The notes beneath the pieces are model-generated. The model made no database searches, had not been told where the DNA came from, and was given only the letters and a program-made list of their open reading frames with translations. Positions 1-6,062 of a stretch of 8,678 nucleotides of DNA are shown here, piece by piece. The translations under genes were made by a program, and so were the position numbers. Position 1 is the first letter of the stretch; every line of letters starts with the position of its first letter. This DNA comes from Thermoleophilia bacterium UBA5186 (GTDB taxonomy: Bacteria > Actinomycetota > Thermoleophilia > Gaiellales > Gaiellaceae): contig DHWI01000158.1 of NCBI GenBank assembly GCA_002413095.1, forward strand, positions 19,573-28,250, given 5' to 3'.

Positions 1-48
1 CGGGTCACGCGCGACCTCGACCTCGAGGACTCGCGCCTGGAGATCTGA
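1..48 (+). CDS. C-terminal end of an unidentified protein (partial)
   Basis: Reading the plus strand from base 1 gives 15 sense codons and then TGA at 46-48, with residues RVTRDLDLEDSRLEI. All 15 codons end in G or C, as in the confirmed genes of this window. The minus-strand reading of the same bases, the tail of the sugar transferase gene, uses many A/T-ending codons. This asymmetry suggests that an upstream plus-strand gene ends here and overlaps the convergent gene by 44 bases. The fragment is too short to identify. It could be chance open frame, so confidence is modest. Confidence 0.4.
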   Translation, partial: RVTRDLDLEDSRLEI

Positions 49-718
49 GGAATCCGCGTAGGGACTGCCCGAGCACGCGCCAACCGGTGACGACGAGCGT
101 CCGGAGGTACAGCCGCACCGACCGGTCCGCGATCCACTCGAGGTCGTGCGCGAGCTTCTCGGCCATCGACGTCTCATAGCCGCGCCGCACCTGCGCGAAG
201 CCGGTCAGCCCGGGCCGGACGACGAGTCGCTGCCAGTACGCGGGCAGATCGCCCGCGAGCTCCTCGAAGAAGCGCGGCCGGATCGGACGCGGCCCGACGA
301 GGCTCATGTCGCCGCGGAGAACGTTCACGAGCTGAGGCAGCTCGTCGAGCTGCGTCGCGCGCAGCCAGGCGCCGAGTCTGGTCGTCTCCTCGCGCGTGCG
401 CTCGACGAGCTCCGCGCCGAGGTACGGGCCGATCCGACTCTCCGCACCGGGGCGGAGGGTGCGGAACTTCATCATCTCGAAGACGTGTCCCCCGCGCCCG
501 ACTCGCTCGCCGCGGTAGAGGACCGGCCGTCCGCTCGTAACGGCCATCCCGACCGCGATCGGAAGCGTGAGCGGCAGCGTGAGCAGTAGGAGGAGCCCCG
601 CGAAGACGACGTCGAGGATCCGCAGGACGAGATCCTTGTCGCGGCCGGCGCTCTCCTGCGCGAGCCGCTTGTAGCTCGTGATCAGGGTGTCCTCGAGCGG
701 CGGCGGAGTGACGGACAC
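5..718 (-). CDS. Bacterial sugar transferase (polyprenyl-phosphate hexose-1-phosphate transferase family)
   Basis: A 237-residue member of the bacterial sugar transferase family, whose members move a sugar 1-phosphate from a nucleotide sugar to undecaprenyl phosphate at the inner face of the membrane, the first step in making exopolysaccharide, capsule or glycan. Visible marks are a basic-Asp motif just before a hydrophobic stretch (about residues 33-60), the KFRTL motif near 84-88, the LDELPQL...LRGDMSLVGPRP block at about 124-145, and RPGLTGFAQV at 168-177. The length matches the short, catalytic-domain-only type (PglC-like or the C-terminal half of WcaJ/RfbP) without the extra N-terminal membrane domain. 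It starts with GTG at 716-718; an in-frame TAG lies four codons upstream, and no good ribosome-binding site is seen. The last 15-16 residues are basic and use atypical codons because they overlap a convergent reading frame. Sugar specificity cannot be told. Confidence 0.93.
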   Translation of the reverse strand: MSVTPPPLEDTLITSYKRLAQESAGRDKDLVLRILDVVFAGLLLLLTLPLTLPIAVGMAVTSGRPVLYRGERVGRGGHVFEMMKFRTLRPGAESRIGPYLGAELVERTREETTRLGAWLRATQLDELPQLVNVLRGDMSLVGPRPIRPRFFEELAGDLPAYWQRLVVRPGLTGFAQVRRGYETSMAEKLAHDLEWIADRSVRLYLRTLVVTGWRVLGQSLRGFLRSPGASPRGRGRA

Positions 719-743
719 GAGGGGATGCTAGTCCGTTCCTCGG

Positions 744-758
744 ATAAGGTTTGCTTAT
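744..758 (+). promoter_or_regulatory. Inverted repeat of LysR-box form over the regulator's start codon
   Basis: ATAAG-GTTTG-CTTAT is a perfect 5-base inverted repeat with a 5-base spacer. It holds the T-N11-A spacing (T745, A757) typical of LysR-type binding sites. It covers the AAGG ribosome-binding site (746-749) and the ATG of the LysR gene at 757, and lies in the 38-base gap to the divergent transferase gene. Autorepression is the natural inference. Binding is not shown, and a T-N11-A match alone is weak evidence. Confidence 0.45.
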
Positions 759-1650
759 GGACACGCGGCAGCTCGCCACCTTCTGCGCGGTCGTGGAGCG
801 CAAGAGCTTCTCGCAGGCCGCCGAGCGCCTCGGCGTGACTCAGCCTGCGGTGAGCCTGCAGATCCGTGCGCTCGAGAAGCGGCTCGGCCGGCAGCTGTTC
901 GACCGTTCGGGGCGGCGCGTCGAGCCCACGGAGGCTGGGCTTCGGCTCTACCGTGGGGCGCAGCGACTGCTCGCCCTCGAGGAGCAGCTCGTCGAGGAGG
1001 TCACCGGAGACGAGGAGACGGAGATCTCCGGCCGGCTCGAGCTGGGATCGTCCAGTGGCCCGGGAGGCGCGATTCTTCCCTTGCTGCTCTGCGAGTTCCA
1101 GGCCGCGCACCCGTCGGTGACAGTCGCGTTGACGGTGCTGGACACGTCCGCGGTGGTGGAGCTCGTCGCAAGCCGCGAGCTCGAGCTCGGGATCGTCGGC
1201 GCCGCCCGCCGACACCGCTCAGTCACCTTCGAGCCGTTCTTCCGGGACGAGGTCGTCCTTGCGTGCCGGCCGGACCACCGGTTCGCGAATCGGACGATCG
1301 CCCTCGACGAGCTGCGCTCCGAGCCGCTGATCGTGATGCAGGAGGGCGCGGGCGTGCGCCAGGTGATCGAGGACGAGCTGCGCCGCGCCGGCACCCGTCT
1401 GCGCGACCTCGACGTGCGCCTCGAGCTCGGCCTGCAGGAGTCGGTGAAGAGCGCGGTGGCGGGCGGCTACGGCGTGACGTTCATCTCGCGCTCGTCGATC
1501 GAGCCGGAGCTGCGCGCGGGCACGCTCGCGGCGGCGCGGGTCGAGGGCCTCGAGGCCGCGCGCGAGATCTCCGTGGTGCGCGCGACCGGGCGCTCCGCGA
1601 CGCGGGCGGCCGAGGCGTTCCTCGAGTTCGCGCGCGAGCGCGTCCCGTGA
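757..1650 (+). CDS. LysR-type transcriptional regulator
   Basis: A 297-residue LysR family regulator, the usual length. The N-terminal winged helix-turn-helix (about residues 1-60) shows the family pattern, with SFSQAAERLGVTQPAVSLQI as recognition region followed by LEKRLGRQLFDR. From about residue 90 comes the periplasmic-binding-protein-like effector domain, including the segment ESVKSAVAGGYGVTFISRSS near 230-249, which resembles the CysL/YwfK-like branch. The ATG at 757 is chosen because AAGG at 746-749 sits seven bases upstream; a TTG six bases earlier would be too close. Its stop overlaps the GTG of the next gene (GTGA, 1647-1650), so it is translationally coupled to the reductase-like enzyme and probably controls it or senses a related small molecule. 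Whether it also acts on the peptide operon about 1.1 kb downstream is unknown. Confidence 0.95.
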   Translation: MDTRQLATFCAVVERKSFSQAAERLGVTQPAVSLQIRALEKRLGRQLFDRSGRRVEPTEAGLRLYRGAQRLLALEEQLVEEVTGDEETEISGRLELGSSSGPGGAILPLLLCEFQAAHPSVTVALTVLDTSAVVELVASRELELGIVGAARRHRSVTFEPFFRDEVVLACRPDHRFANRTIALDELRSEPLIVMQEGAGVRQVIEDELRRAGTRLRDLDVRLELGLQESVKSAVAGGYGVTFISRSSIEPELRAGTLAAARVEGLEAAREISVVRATGRSATRAAEAFLEFARERVP

Positions 1651-2612
1651 TCGTCCGCTGGGGGCTCGAGGAGCTTCCCGGCATCCTGCGCGAACTCGGG
1701 ATCGAACGGCCCTTCCTCGTCGCCAGCGACCGCTGGGACGGGGTCGACCTCGGCGTGGTCCCGGTCGGCCGCTGGAGCGAGGTGCCTTCGGAACGCGTCG
1801 GCGAGGCAGCCGCGCGTGCTTCCGGCGCGGACGGCATCATCGCCGTCGGCGGCGGCAGCGCGATCGACCTCGGCAAGGCGATCGGCGTCGAGGCCGGTCT
1901 CCCGCTCGTATCCGTCCCGACCACCTACGCGGGGGCCGAGTGGACGCCCTTCTTCGGCGTGCGCGACCGCGACCGGAAGATGCGAGGCGGGGGCGCGGGC
2001 GCCGAGCTCGCGGGCGCGGTGTACGAGCCGCGGTTGACGCTCGACCTGCCGCGGGCCGAGACGGTCGGCACGGCCATGAACGCGCTCGCGCACGCGGCGG
2101 AGGCGCTGTATGTGGACGGACACAACGAGGAGGCAGACAGGCATGCGCTCGAGGGCGCACGCCTGATCTCGGAGTTCCTGCCGCGGGTCGTCGAGTCGCC
2201 GCACGACCTCGAGAGCCGGCGCGGCCTGCTCGAAGGAGCCATGCACGGCGGCGCCGCCCTCGGAGGCTCGATGCTCGCGCTTGGTCACGCGATGGCGCAG
2301 GCGCTCGGCGGTCGCTACGGCCTTCCGCACGGCGCACTGAACGCGATCTGCCTGCCCGCTGCGCTGCGGTTCAACGATCCGGTCGCGGGCGAGGCGCTCA
2401 GGCGCTTCGGCGAGGCGGTCGGCGGCGACCCGGTCGTGCGCACGCAGGAGCTCGCGCGGCTCGGCGGCTACGAGCGGCTGCGCGATCTCGGCGTGCCCGA
2501 GGCAGATCTCGACGTCGTCGCCGCCGCGGCCGCGGAGCGCGCCGGCGCGAAGGCGAATCCGCGCCCGGCGAGTCCGGCGGACGTCGCCGAGCTCCTTCGC
2601 TCCGTCTGGTAA
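1647..2612 (+). CDS. Maleylacetate reductase-like protein (iron-containing alcohol dehydrogenase superfamily)
   Basis: A 321-residue member of the group III (iron-containing) alcohol dehydrogenase fold. The nucleotide-binding motif GGGSAIDLGKA is at residues 68-78 and PTTYAGAEWTPFFGV at 91-105; the latter block is typical of maleylacetate reductases, which use NAD(P)H to reduce maleylacetate to 3-oxoadipate at the end of aromatic ring cleavage pathways. At the metal site the two downstream histidines are kept with the family spacing of 14 (H214 and H228), but the usual Asp of the D-x3-H pair is Asn (N145, then H149). This fits the maleylacetate reductase branch rather than true iron-dependent alcohol dehydrogenases. 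At 321 residues it is somewhat shorter than typical members (about 350). The GTG start at 1647 overlaps the LysR stop. No ring-cleavage dioxygenase lies in the window, so the substrate is uncertain. Confidence 0.8.
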   Translation: MIVRWGLEELPGILRELGIERPFLVASDRWDGVDLGVVPVGRWSEVPSERVGEAAARASGADGIIAVGGGSAIDLGKAIGVEAGLPLVSVPTTYAGAEWTPFFGVRDRDRKMRGGGAGAELAGAVYEPRLTLDLPRAETVGTAMNALAHAAEALYVDGHNEEADRHALEGARLISEFLPRVVESPHDLESRRGLLEGAMHGGAALGGSMLALGHAMAQALGGRYGLPHGALNAICLPAALRFNDPVAGEALRRFGEAVGGDPVVRTQELARLGGYERLRDLGVPEADLDVVAAAAAERAGAKANPRPASPADVAELLRSVW

Positions 2613-2633
2613 CGGGCGGACACGTCCATTTCG

Positions 2634-2647
2634 GCCGCTAGCGCGGC
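2634..2647 (+). terminator. Possible short GC hairpin after the reductase gene
   Basis: GCCGC-TAGC-GCGGC forms a perfect 5-base stem with a 4-base loop, 21 bases after the reductase stop codon. There is no T-run behind it. Actinobacteria often use hairpins without a T-tract, so it may separate the reductase unit from the peptide operon, but such a short GC stem can arise by chance in DNA of this composition. Confidence 0.25.
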
Positions 2648-2691
2648 GGTGGATAGGTCGTCACGCTTTCGGCACGACGTCATCGTCGAGC

Positions 2692-2711
2692 TGTTGCTTA
2701 AATAGACAACA
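2692..2711 (+). promoter_or_regulatory. AT-rich island with inverted repeat upstream of the precursor gene; possible promoter/operator
   Basis: TGTTG-N10-CAACA is a perfect 5-base inverted repeat whose centre, CTTAAATAGA, is strikingly AT-rich for this genome. It lies 26 bases before the GTG of the precursor gene, in the only sizeable non-coding gap of the window (2613-2737). TTAAAT at 2698-2703 could serve as a -10 element, but I see no convincing -35 box. The placement suggests the operon promoter and a possible repressor site. This is inference from composition and position. Confidence 0.4.
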
Positions 2712-2727
2712 CATCGAAAACGGAAAC

Positions 2728-2733
2728 GGAGGT
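2728..2733 (+). promoter_or_regulatory. Strong ribosome-binding site of the precursor gene
   Basis: GGAGGT, a near-perfect Shine-Dalgarno core, stands four bases before the GTG at 2738. It is the best ribosome-binding site in the window and fixes the start of the short precursor gene. A strong site is what one expects for a precursor peptide needed in excess over its modifying enzymes. Confidence 0.75.
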
Positions 2734-2737
2734 AAAC

Positions 2738-2893
2738 GTGTTTCGCGAACTGACCGAGGAGCTCCTCGATCTGAAGGTCGTCGAGAAGGGTTTCGGCGAC
2801 GCGCTGTTCGCCACGGTCGAGCCCGAAGGCGGCGGAGGCCAGTGTTCGTGCTCCTGCTCGTATCTGTGCATCAGCCTCTGCTGCTCGATCTGA
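2738..2893 (+). CDS. TOMM/azole-peptide precursor (SagA role)
   Basis: A 51-residue peptide not previously flagged by length-filtered gene finding. Residues 1-30 form an acidic, leader-like segment (ELTEELLDLKVVEKG at about 4-18, predicted helical) that contains F19-GDA-L23, a match to the FxxxB leader motif known from SagA-type precursors. A GGGG spacer (31-34) and Q35 precede the core CSCSCSYLCISLCCSI (36-51), with six Cys and five Ser among 16 residues and no Thr, Lys, Arg or acidic residue. Cys and Ser are the residues that YcaO enzymes cyclise to thiazol(in)es and oxazol(in)es. The gene starts with GTG behind GGAGGT, ends 15 bases before the leader-binding partner gene and so heads the operon. 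Inferred product: a short, hydrophobic, multiply azole-modified peptide. Cleavage probably falls in or just after the Gly run. Which residues are cyclised, and the bioactivity, cannot be read from sequence. Confidence 0.88.
   Translation: MFRELTEELLDLKVVEKGFGDALFATVEPEGGGGQCSCSCSYLCISLCCSI
2843..2860 (+). repeat. Three 6-base units coding Cys-Ser-Cys-Ser-Cys-Ser in the core
   Basis: TGTTCG-TGCTCC-TGCTCG are three direct copies of TGYTCN, each coding Cys-Ser (residues 36-41 of the precursor). Third positions differ, so it is not a pure microsatellite and the dipeptide repeat may be held by selection. Confidence 0.6.
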
Positions 2894-2908
2894 GCGCCGG
2901 GGAGTGAC

Positions 2909-3874
2909 GTGACCGCCGTCGTCCCGGAAAGACCGCTGCTGAAGCCGTGGTACAGGCTTGCCTTCGAGGACGGCAAGGTCGTGCTCGACTACGCTCAGTC
3001 GGCGGTCGTCTTCGACGGTGCGGCGGCGGCACGCCTGCTGCCGGCCCTCCTGCCACTTCTCGACGGCGAGCATGCGGTGTCCGAGATCGTTGCGGCGCTC
3101 GGCGAGTCCGCTGCGCCGGCGATCGAGCAGGCGTTGGACCTTCTTGCCGCGCACCGCTTGCTGACGGGCCCACTTCCCGCTGCGTCGCCGTTGCCGGATC
3201 GCGACGAGACGGTGCGCTTCCTGCTTGCGACGGATCGCTCCGGGCGCGATCCGTCGACGGTTTGCGACGCGCTCGAACGAGCTCAGGTGACGATTGCCGG
3301 AAGCGCGCGGCTCGGGGAGGAAGTCGCCCGCGTGCTCCGATGGTCCGGCGTCGAGCAGATCGAGCACGTCACCCTTGGTGCGCCCTTATCCGCGGCGCGC
3401 TCACTCGCGCTGGCGGTGCCCGCTCCCGCCGAGCTTCCCGAGCTCGAAGCGTGGAACCGCACCTGCCTCGCAAGCGGCATCGCCTGGCTCGCACTGCTTC
3501 CCTGTGACGGCCGGATCGCGCCGGTCGGGCCGCTCTTCGTGCCCGGCGACACCGCCTGTTACGACTGCTTCCGCATCCGGCGCGCGTCGACGTGCGGCTA
3601 CGCCGAGGAGTTCTGGTCGCTCGAGGGCTCGCCCGCGGAGCCTCCGGAGGCGGTGCCGCTGCGGCGCGCCGTGGCCGGGATCGTCGGCTGGCTCGTCCTG
3701 CGGTGGCTCGTCGGGCGAGACGCGTCGTTACCGGGCGTGCTGCATGCGCTCGAGGTCGGCCCTCCCGTCGCGCTGACCGCGCACCACGTCTGGCGGGTGC
3801 CGCGCTGTCCGTCTTGCTCCGAGACGTCGGGAGCCGCTCCGCCGTCGCCCTGGTTCGACGGAGCGCTGCGATGA
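2909..3874 (+). CDS. E1-like leader-binding cyclodehydratase partner (SagC role, ocin-ThiF-like)
   Basis: A 321-residue protein of the TOMM cyclodehydratase partner family. The N-terminal part (about residues 14-88) has the look of the PqqD-like winged helix that binds RiPP leaders (RRE). A degenerate Rossmann-like segment follows (VTIAGSARLGEEVARVLRW, 127-145), without a credible ATP site, as is known for E1-like partners whose YcaO protein does the ATP chemistry. VGPLFVPGDTACYDC (206-220) is the family hallmark, and its C217/C220 pair with C300/C303 (CPSC near the C-terminus) makes the expected Zn tetrathiolate. The job is to hold the precursor leader and present the core to the YcaO enzyme. 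GTG at 2909 has GGGGAG four bases upstream. Its stop overlaps the ATG of the YcaO gene (ATGA, 3871-3874), which fits production of the two subunits together. Separate SagC/SagD-style genes, not a fusion. Confidence 0.9.
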   Translation: MTAVVPERPLLKPWYRLAFEDGKVVLDYAQSAVVFDGAAAARLLPALLPLLDGEHAVSEIVAALGESAAPAIEQALDLLAAHRLLTGPLPAASPLPDRDETVRFLLATDRSGRDPSTVCDALERAQVTIAGSARLGEEVARVLRWSGVEQIEHVTLGAPLSAARSLALAVPAPAELPELEAWNRTCLASGIAWLALLPCDGRIAPVGPLFVPGDTACYDCFRIRRASTCGYAEEFWSLEGSPAEPPEAVPLRRAVAGIVGWLVLRWLVGRDASLPGVLHALEVGPPVALTAHHVWRVPRCPSCSETSGAAPPSPWFDGALR

Positions 3875-5220
3875 GCGCGGCCTCGGTGGAGCCCCCCACG
3901 TGGACGCCGCTCGCCGAGTCGCTCCGGCGCCTGCGCACGCTCGTCTCGCCGTACTGCGGGCTCGTGCGCGGAGTCAGCGACCTCGCGTGCGCGCCCGACG
4001 ACGCCCGGCTGGTGCGCGTGGGGTGCCGCCTTGCAGCGCTCGAGCCGCTGATCGGGTTCACGACCGATTTCCGTGCCGGCGGCTCTGCTCCCGACCGCGA
4101 TGAGGCGCTCGCCGCGGCGCTCGGGGAGGTTGCGGAGCGCTACTCCGCCTCCTGGATGCCCGACGATCTGCCCCTCGCAGCCGCACGGGAACTCGGCGAC
4201 CGCGCAGTCGACCCCGACCGATTCGCGCTCTTCCATCTACGGCAGCACGCACGCCCGGCCTTCCCCTTCGCGCGTTTCACCAAGGACACGCGGGTGCGAT
4301 GGGCGCGTGGCTTCGCCCTGCCGTCGAACGAGCCCGCGTACCTGCCCGCTCAGCTCGTCTACTTGCGCTGGCGCTCGCCCGACGACACGGGCGAGGATCC
4401 GATCGGCTACTCGACGAGCAACGGGACTGCATGTCGCGCAACCTTTGGCGAAGCGGTCCTGAGCGGTTTGCTCGAGCTTGTCGAGCGCGACGCGTTCATG
4501 CTCACGTGGTACGGCGGCATCTCGTTTCCGCGGCTCGTGTGGCGCTCCGAGCCCGAGCTCGCCGCGTTCGACGCTCGGTACTTCCGGCCCGCCGGCGTCC
4601 GATACGAGGCCATCGACGTCTCGGCCTTCCACGACGTCCCCACGGTGGTCGGCGTGGTGCGCGGCCCTCCAGGCGACGGCGCTCCTGTCGCCGTCGGGGC
4701 TGCCGCCGCGCCGCGGGTCGCAGACGCCTGGCAGGACGCACTCGGCGAGGCGTTCGCAGTGCGTGCGTGGGCGCGGGCGATGGCGCACGAGGGCCAAACC
4801 ACCGAGTTCGCCGGCGACTTCTCCGATCTCGACGGATTCGACGACCACATCCTCTTCTACGGGCGTGAGGAGAACGCCCGCCATGTCGACTTCTTGGACG
4901 GGTCGGACGACGAGCGTTCCGTCGCCGACGTCCCACCGCTCGAGGGCGCCGGCGTCGACGACCAGATCCGAGCGCTGTGTGCGCGTTTGGCGGCGCGCGG
5001 CGCGAGCGCCTACGCGGTCGACGTGACCGCCCCCGACATCGCCGCCGCCGGACTGCGTGTCGCGAAGGTCGTCGTCCCGGAACTTCAGCCCCTCGACGTC
5101 GCCTACGACGGACGCTTCCTAGGTGGCAGGCGGCTCTACCGGGCCGCCTACGAGCTCGGCCTTCGATCCGAGCCGCTGACATTCGACGAGCTCAACCCCT
5201 ACCCGCATCCGTTTCCATGA
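3871..5220 (+). CDS. YcaO-domain azoline-forming cyclodehydratase (SagD role)
   Basis: A 449-residue YcaO enzyme. YcaO proteins use ATP to phosphorylate the backbone amide oxygen so that Cys, Ser or Thr side chains cyclise to azolines. Nucleotide/Mg-binding motifs are visible: GEVAER (85-90, E86/E89/R90), then SNGTA (183-187), GEA (193-195) and ELVERDAF (202-209, E202/E205/R206). The C-terminus reads NPYPHPFP, giving PxPxP at 443-447, two residues from the end; this proline-rich tail is a hallmark of azoline-forming YcaO proteins, where the C-terminus reaches the active site, and argues against a thioamide or amidine-forming role. ATG at 3871 has GGAG at 3860-3863 and overlaps the stop of the E1-like gene. 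Its own stop overlaps the start of the dehydrogenase gene (ATGA, 5217-5220). Confidence 0.95.
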   Translation: MSAASVEPPTWTPLAESLRRLRTLVSPYCGLVRGVSDLACAPDDARLVRVGCRLAALEPLIGFTTDFRAGGSAPDRDEALAAALGEVAERYSASWMPDDLPLAAARELGDRAVDPDRFALFHLRQHARPAFPFARFTKDTRVRWARGFALPSNEPAYLPAQLVYLRWRSPDDTGEDPIGYSTSNGTACRATFGEAVLSGLLELVERDAFMLTWYGGISFPRLVWRSEPELAAFDARYFRPAGVRYEAIDVSAFHDVPTVVGVVRGPPGDGAPVAVGAAAAPRVADAWQDALGEAFAVRAWARAMAHEGQTTEFAGDFSDLDGFDDHILFYGREENARHVDFLDGSDDERSVADVPPLEGAGVDDQIRALCARLAARGASAYAVDVTAPDIAAAGLRVAKVVVPELQPLDVAYDGRFLGGRRLYRAAYELGLRSEPLTFDELNPYPHPFP

Positions 5221-6062
5221 GCGCTGACTACGTGCGGACCGTGCGCTCCGCGTCGCTGGTCTTCGGCAATACGGAGCCACTGCAGGACGACCCAGCGGAG
5301 GGGTATCACGAGTCGTCCAAGCTGTACCCGAGCTTCGCCGCGCGCCAGACGCGAGGTCGCCTGCTCGATACACACCTTGGCCTTCGTGTGAGCTCCCTCC
5401 GCTCGGTCAAGCGCTCGAGCCACCTCCCGGCTGTCACGCTGCCGGAGCCGGCGCTGCCCTCGGCCCCGTTCGGCGACGTGATCGAGGCCCGGCGCTCCGA
5501 GCGAGCCTTCGCCGACGCACCACTGCAGCTGTCCGATGTCGCCGCCCTCCTCCACGCCGCCTACGGCACGACCCACGAGCTCGACGTCGGGGCGCCCGGC
5601 CTCGGCCCGCAACTGCGCACGGTGCCTTCGGGCGGCGCGCTCTTCCCACTCGAGGTCTACGTTCTGCCCTGGCGGGTGGACGAGCTTCCCCGCGCGCTGT
5701 ACCACTTCGATCCGCTGCGGCGGGTACTCGAGCGGCTCCGGCAGGGCGAGTTCGAGGAGGACGTGCGCGCCGCGACGGTCTACGACGACGTCGCGCTCGG
5801 GTGCGGCGCGCTTTTCGTCGTCTCAGCAATGTTCTGGCGCACGCGCTTCAAGTACGGCTTGCGGGGCTATCGCTTCGCCCTGCTCGAGTGCGGCCATCTC
5901 GTCCAGAACCTGCTGCTCGCGGCGACCGCGCTCGACCTCGCGGCAGTGCCGCTGGGCGGCTTCTACGACCGGCGGGTCGACGAGCTGCTCGGGATCGACG
6001 GGGTCAACGAGTCGGCCCTCTACGCGGTGGCGACGGGAGTTCGGAGCGGCGGCGATGGCTGA
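5217..6062 (+). CDS. SagB-type FMN-dependent azoline dehydrogenase
   Basis: A 281-residue nitroreductase-fold enzyme that oxidises azolines to azoles with FMN. The SagB-type N-terminal motif HESSK is at residues 31-35. RRSERAF (92-98) and PSGGALFPLEVY (137-148) are FMN-site blocks of the family. K212-Y213 in FKYGLRGYRFALLECGH (211-227) match the Lys-Tyr pair known to matter for catalysis in azoline dehydrogenases, followed by QN (230-231) of the family pattern. This length lies in the usual SagB range. There is no ribosome-binding site before the ATG at 5217; expression should depend on coupling to the YcaO gene, whose stop it overlaps. Its end overlaps the next gene by eight bases. Presence of this enzyme means mature azoles, not only azolines, are expected in the product. 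Confidence 0.93.
   Translation: MSADYVRTVRSASLVFGNTEPLQDDPAEGYHESSKLYPSFAARQTRGRLLDTHLGLRVSSLRSVKRSSHLPAVTLPEPALPSAPFGDVIEARRSERAFADAPLQLSDVAALLHAAYGTTHELDVGAPGLGPQLRTVPSGGALFPLEVYVLPWRVDELPRALYHFDPLRRVLERLRQGEFEEDVRAATVYDDVALGCGALFVVSAMFWRTRFKYGLRGYRFALLECGHLVQNLLLAATALDLAAVPLGGFYDRRVDELLGIDGVNESALYAVATGVRSGGDG

Noticed and set aside
751..756. TTG start two codons before the LysR ATG
   Set aside because: AAGG at 746-749 is one base from TTG, too close to serve it, and seven bases from the ATG.
1263..1646. N-terminal extension of the reductase frame into the LysR gene
   Set aside because: The extension is Arg/Ala-rich, out-of-frame sequence within the LysR gene. The GTG at 1647, overlapping the LysR stop, gives a protein that begins like the family.
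2657..2678. GTCGT-N12-ACGAC inverted repeat as terminator or operator
   Set aside because: The arms are only five bases with a 12-base loop and ordinary composition, and no further pairing inside. Likely chance.
2738..2893. Thiopeptide precursor
   Set aside because: The Cys/Ser-rich core recalls thiopeptides, but no Ser dehydratase (split LanB) or pyridine-forming enzyme lies in the window. The gene set present is that of a linear azole peptide. Genes beyond 8678 could change this.
2468..3367. Long open frame on the minus strand (299 codons) that spans the precursor gene
   Set aside because: It is antisense to the reductase end, the promoter gap, the precursor and the E1-like gene, has no family motifs, and arises from the strong third-position GC bias of the plus-strand genes.
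3592..3870. Upstream extension of the YcaO frame
   Set aside because: It is an Arg-rich shadow of the E1-like gene. The ATG at 3871 has a ribosome-binding site and a four-base overlap.
5536..6054. Upstream extension of the protease-ATPase frame
   Set aside because: It is a Ser/Arg-rich shadow of the dehydrogenase gene. The ATG at 6055 has GGAG upstream and starts a typical membrane protein.
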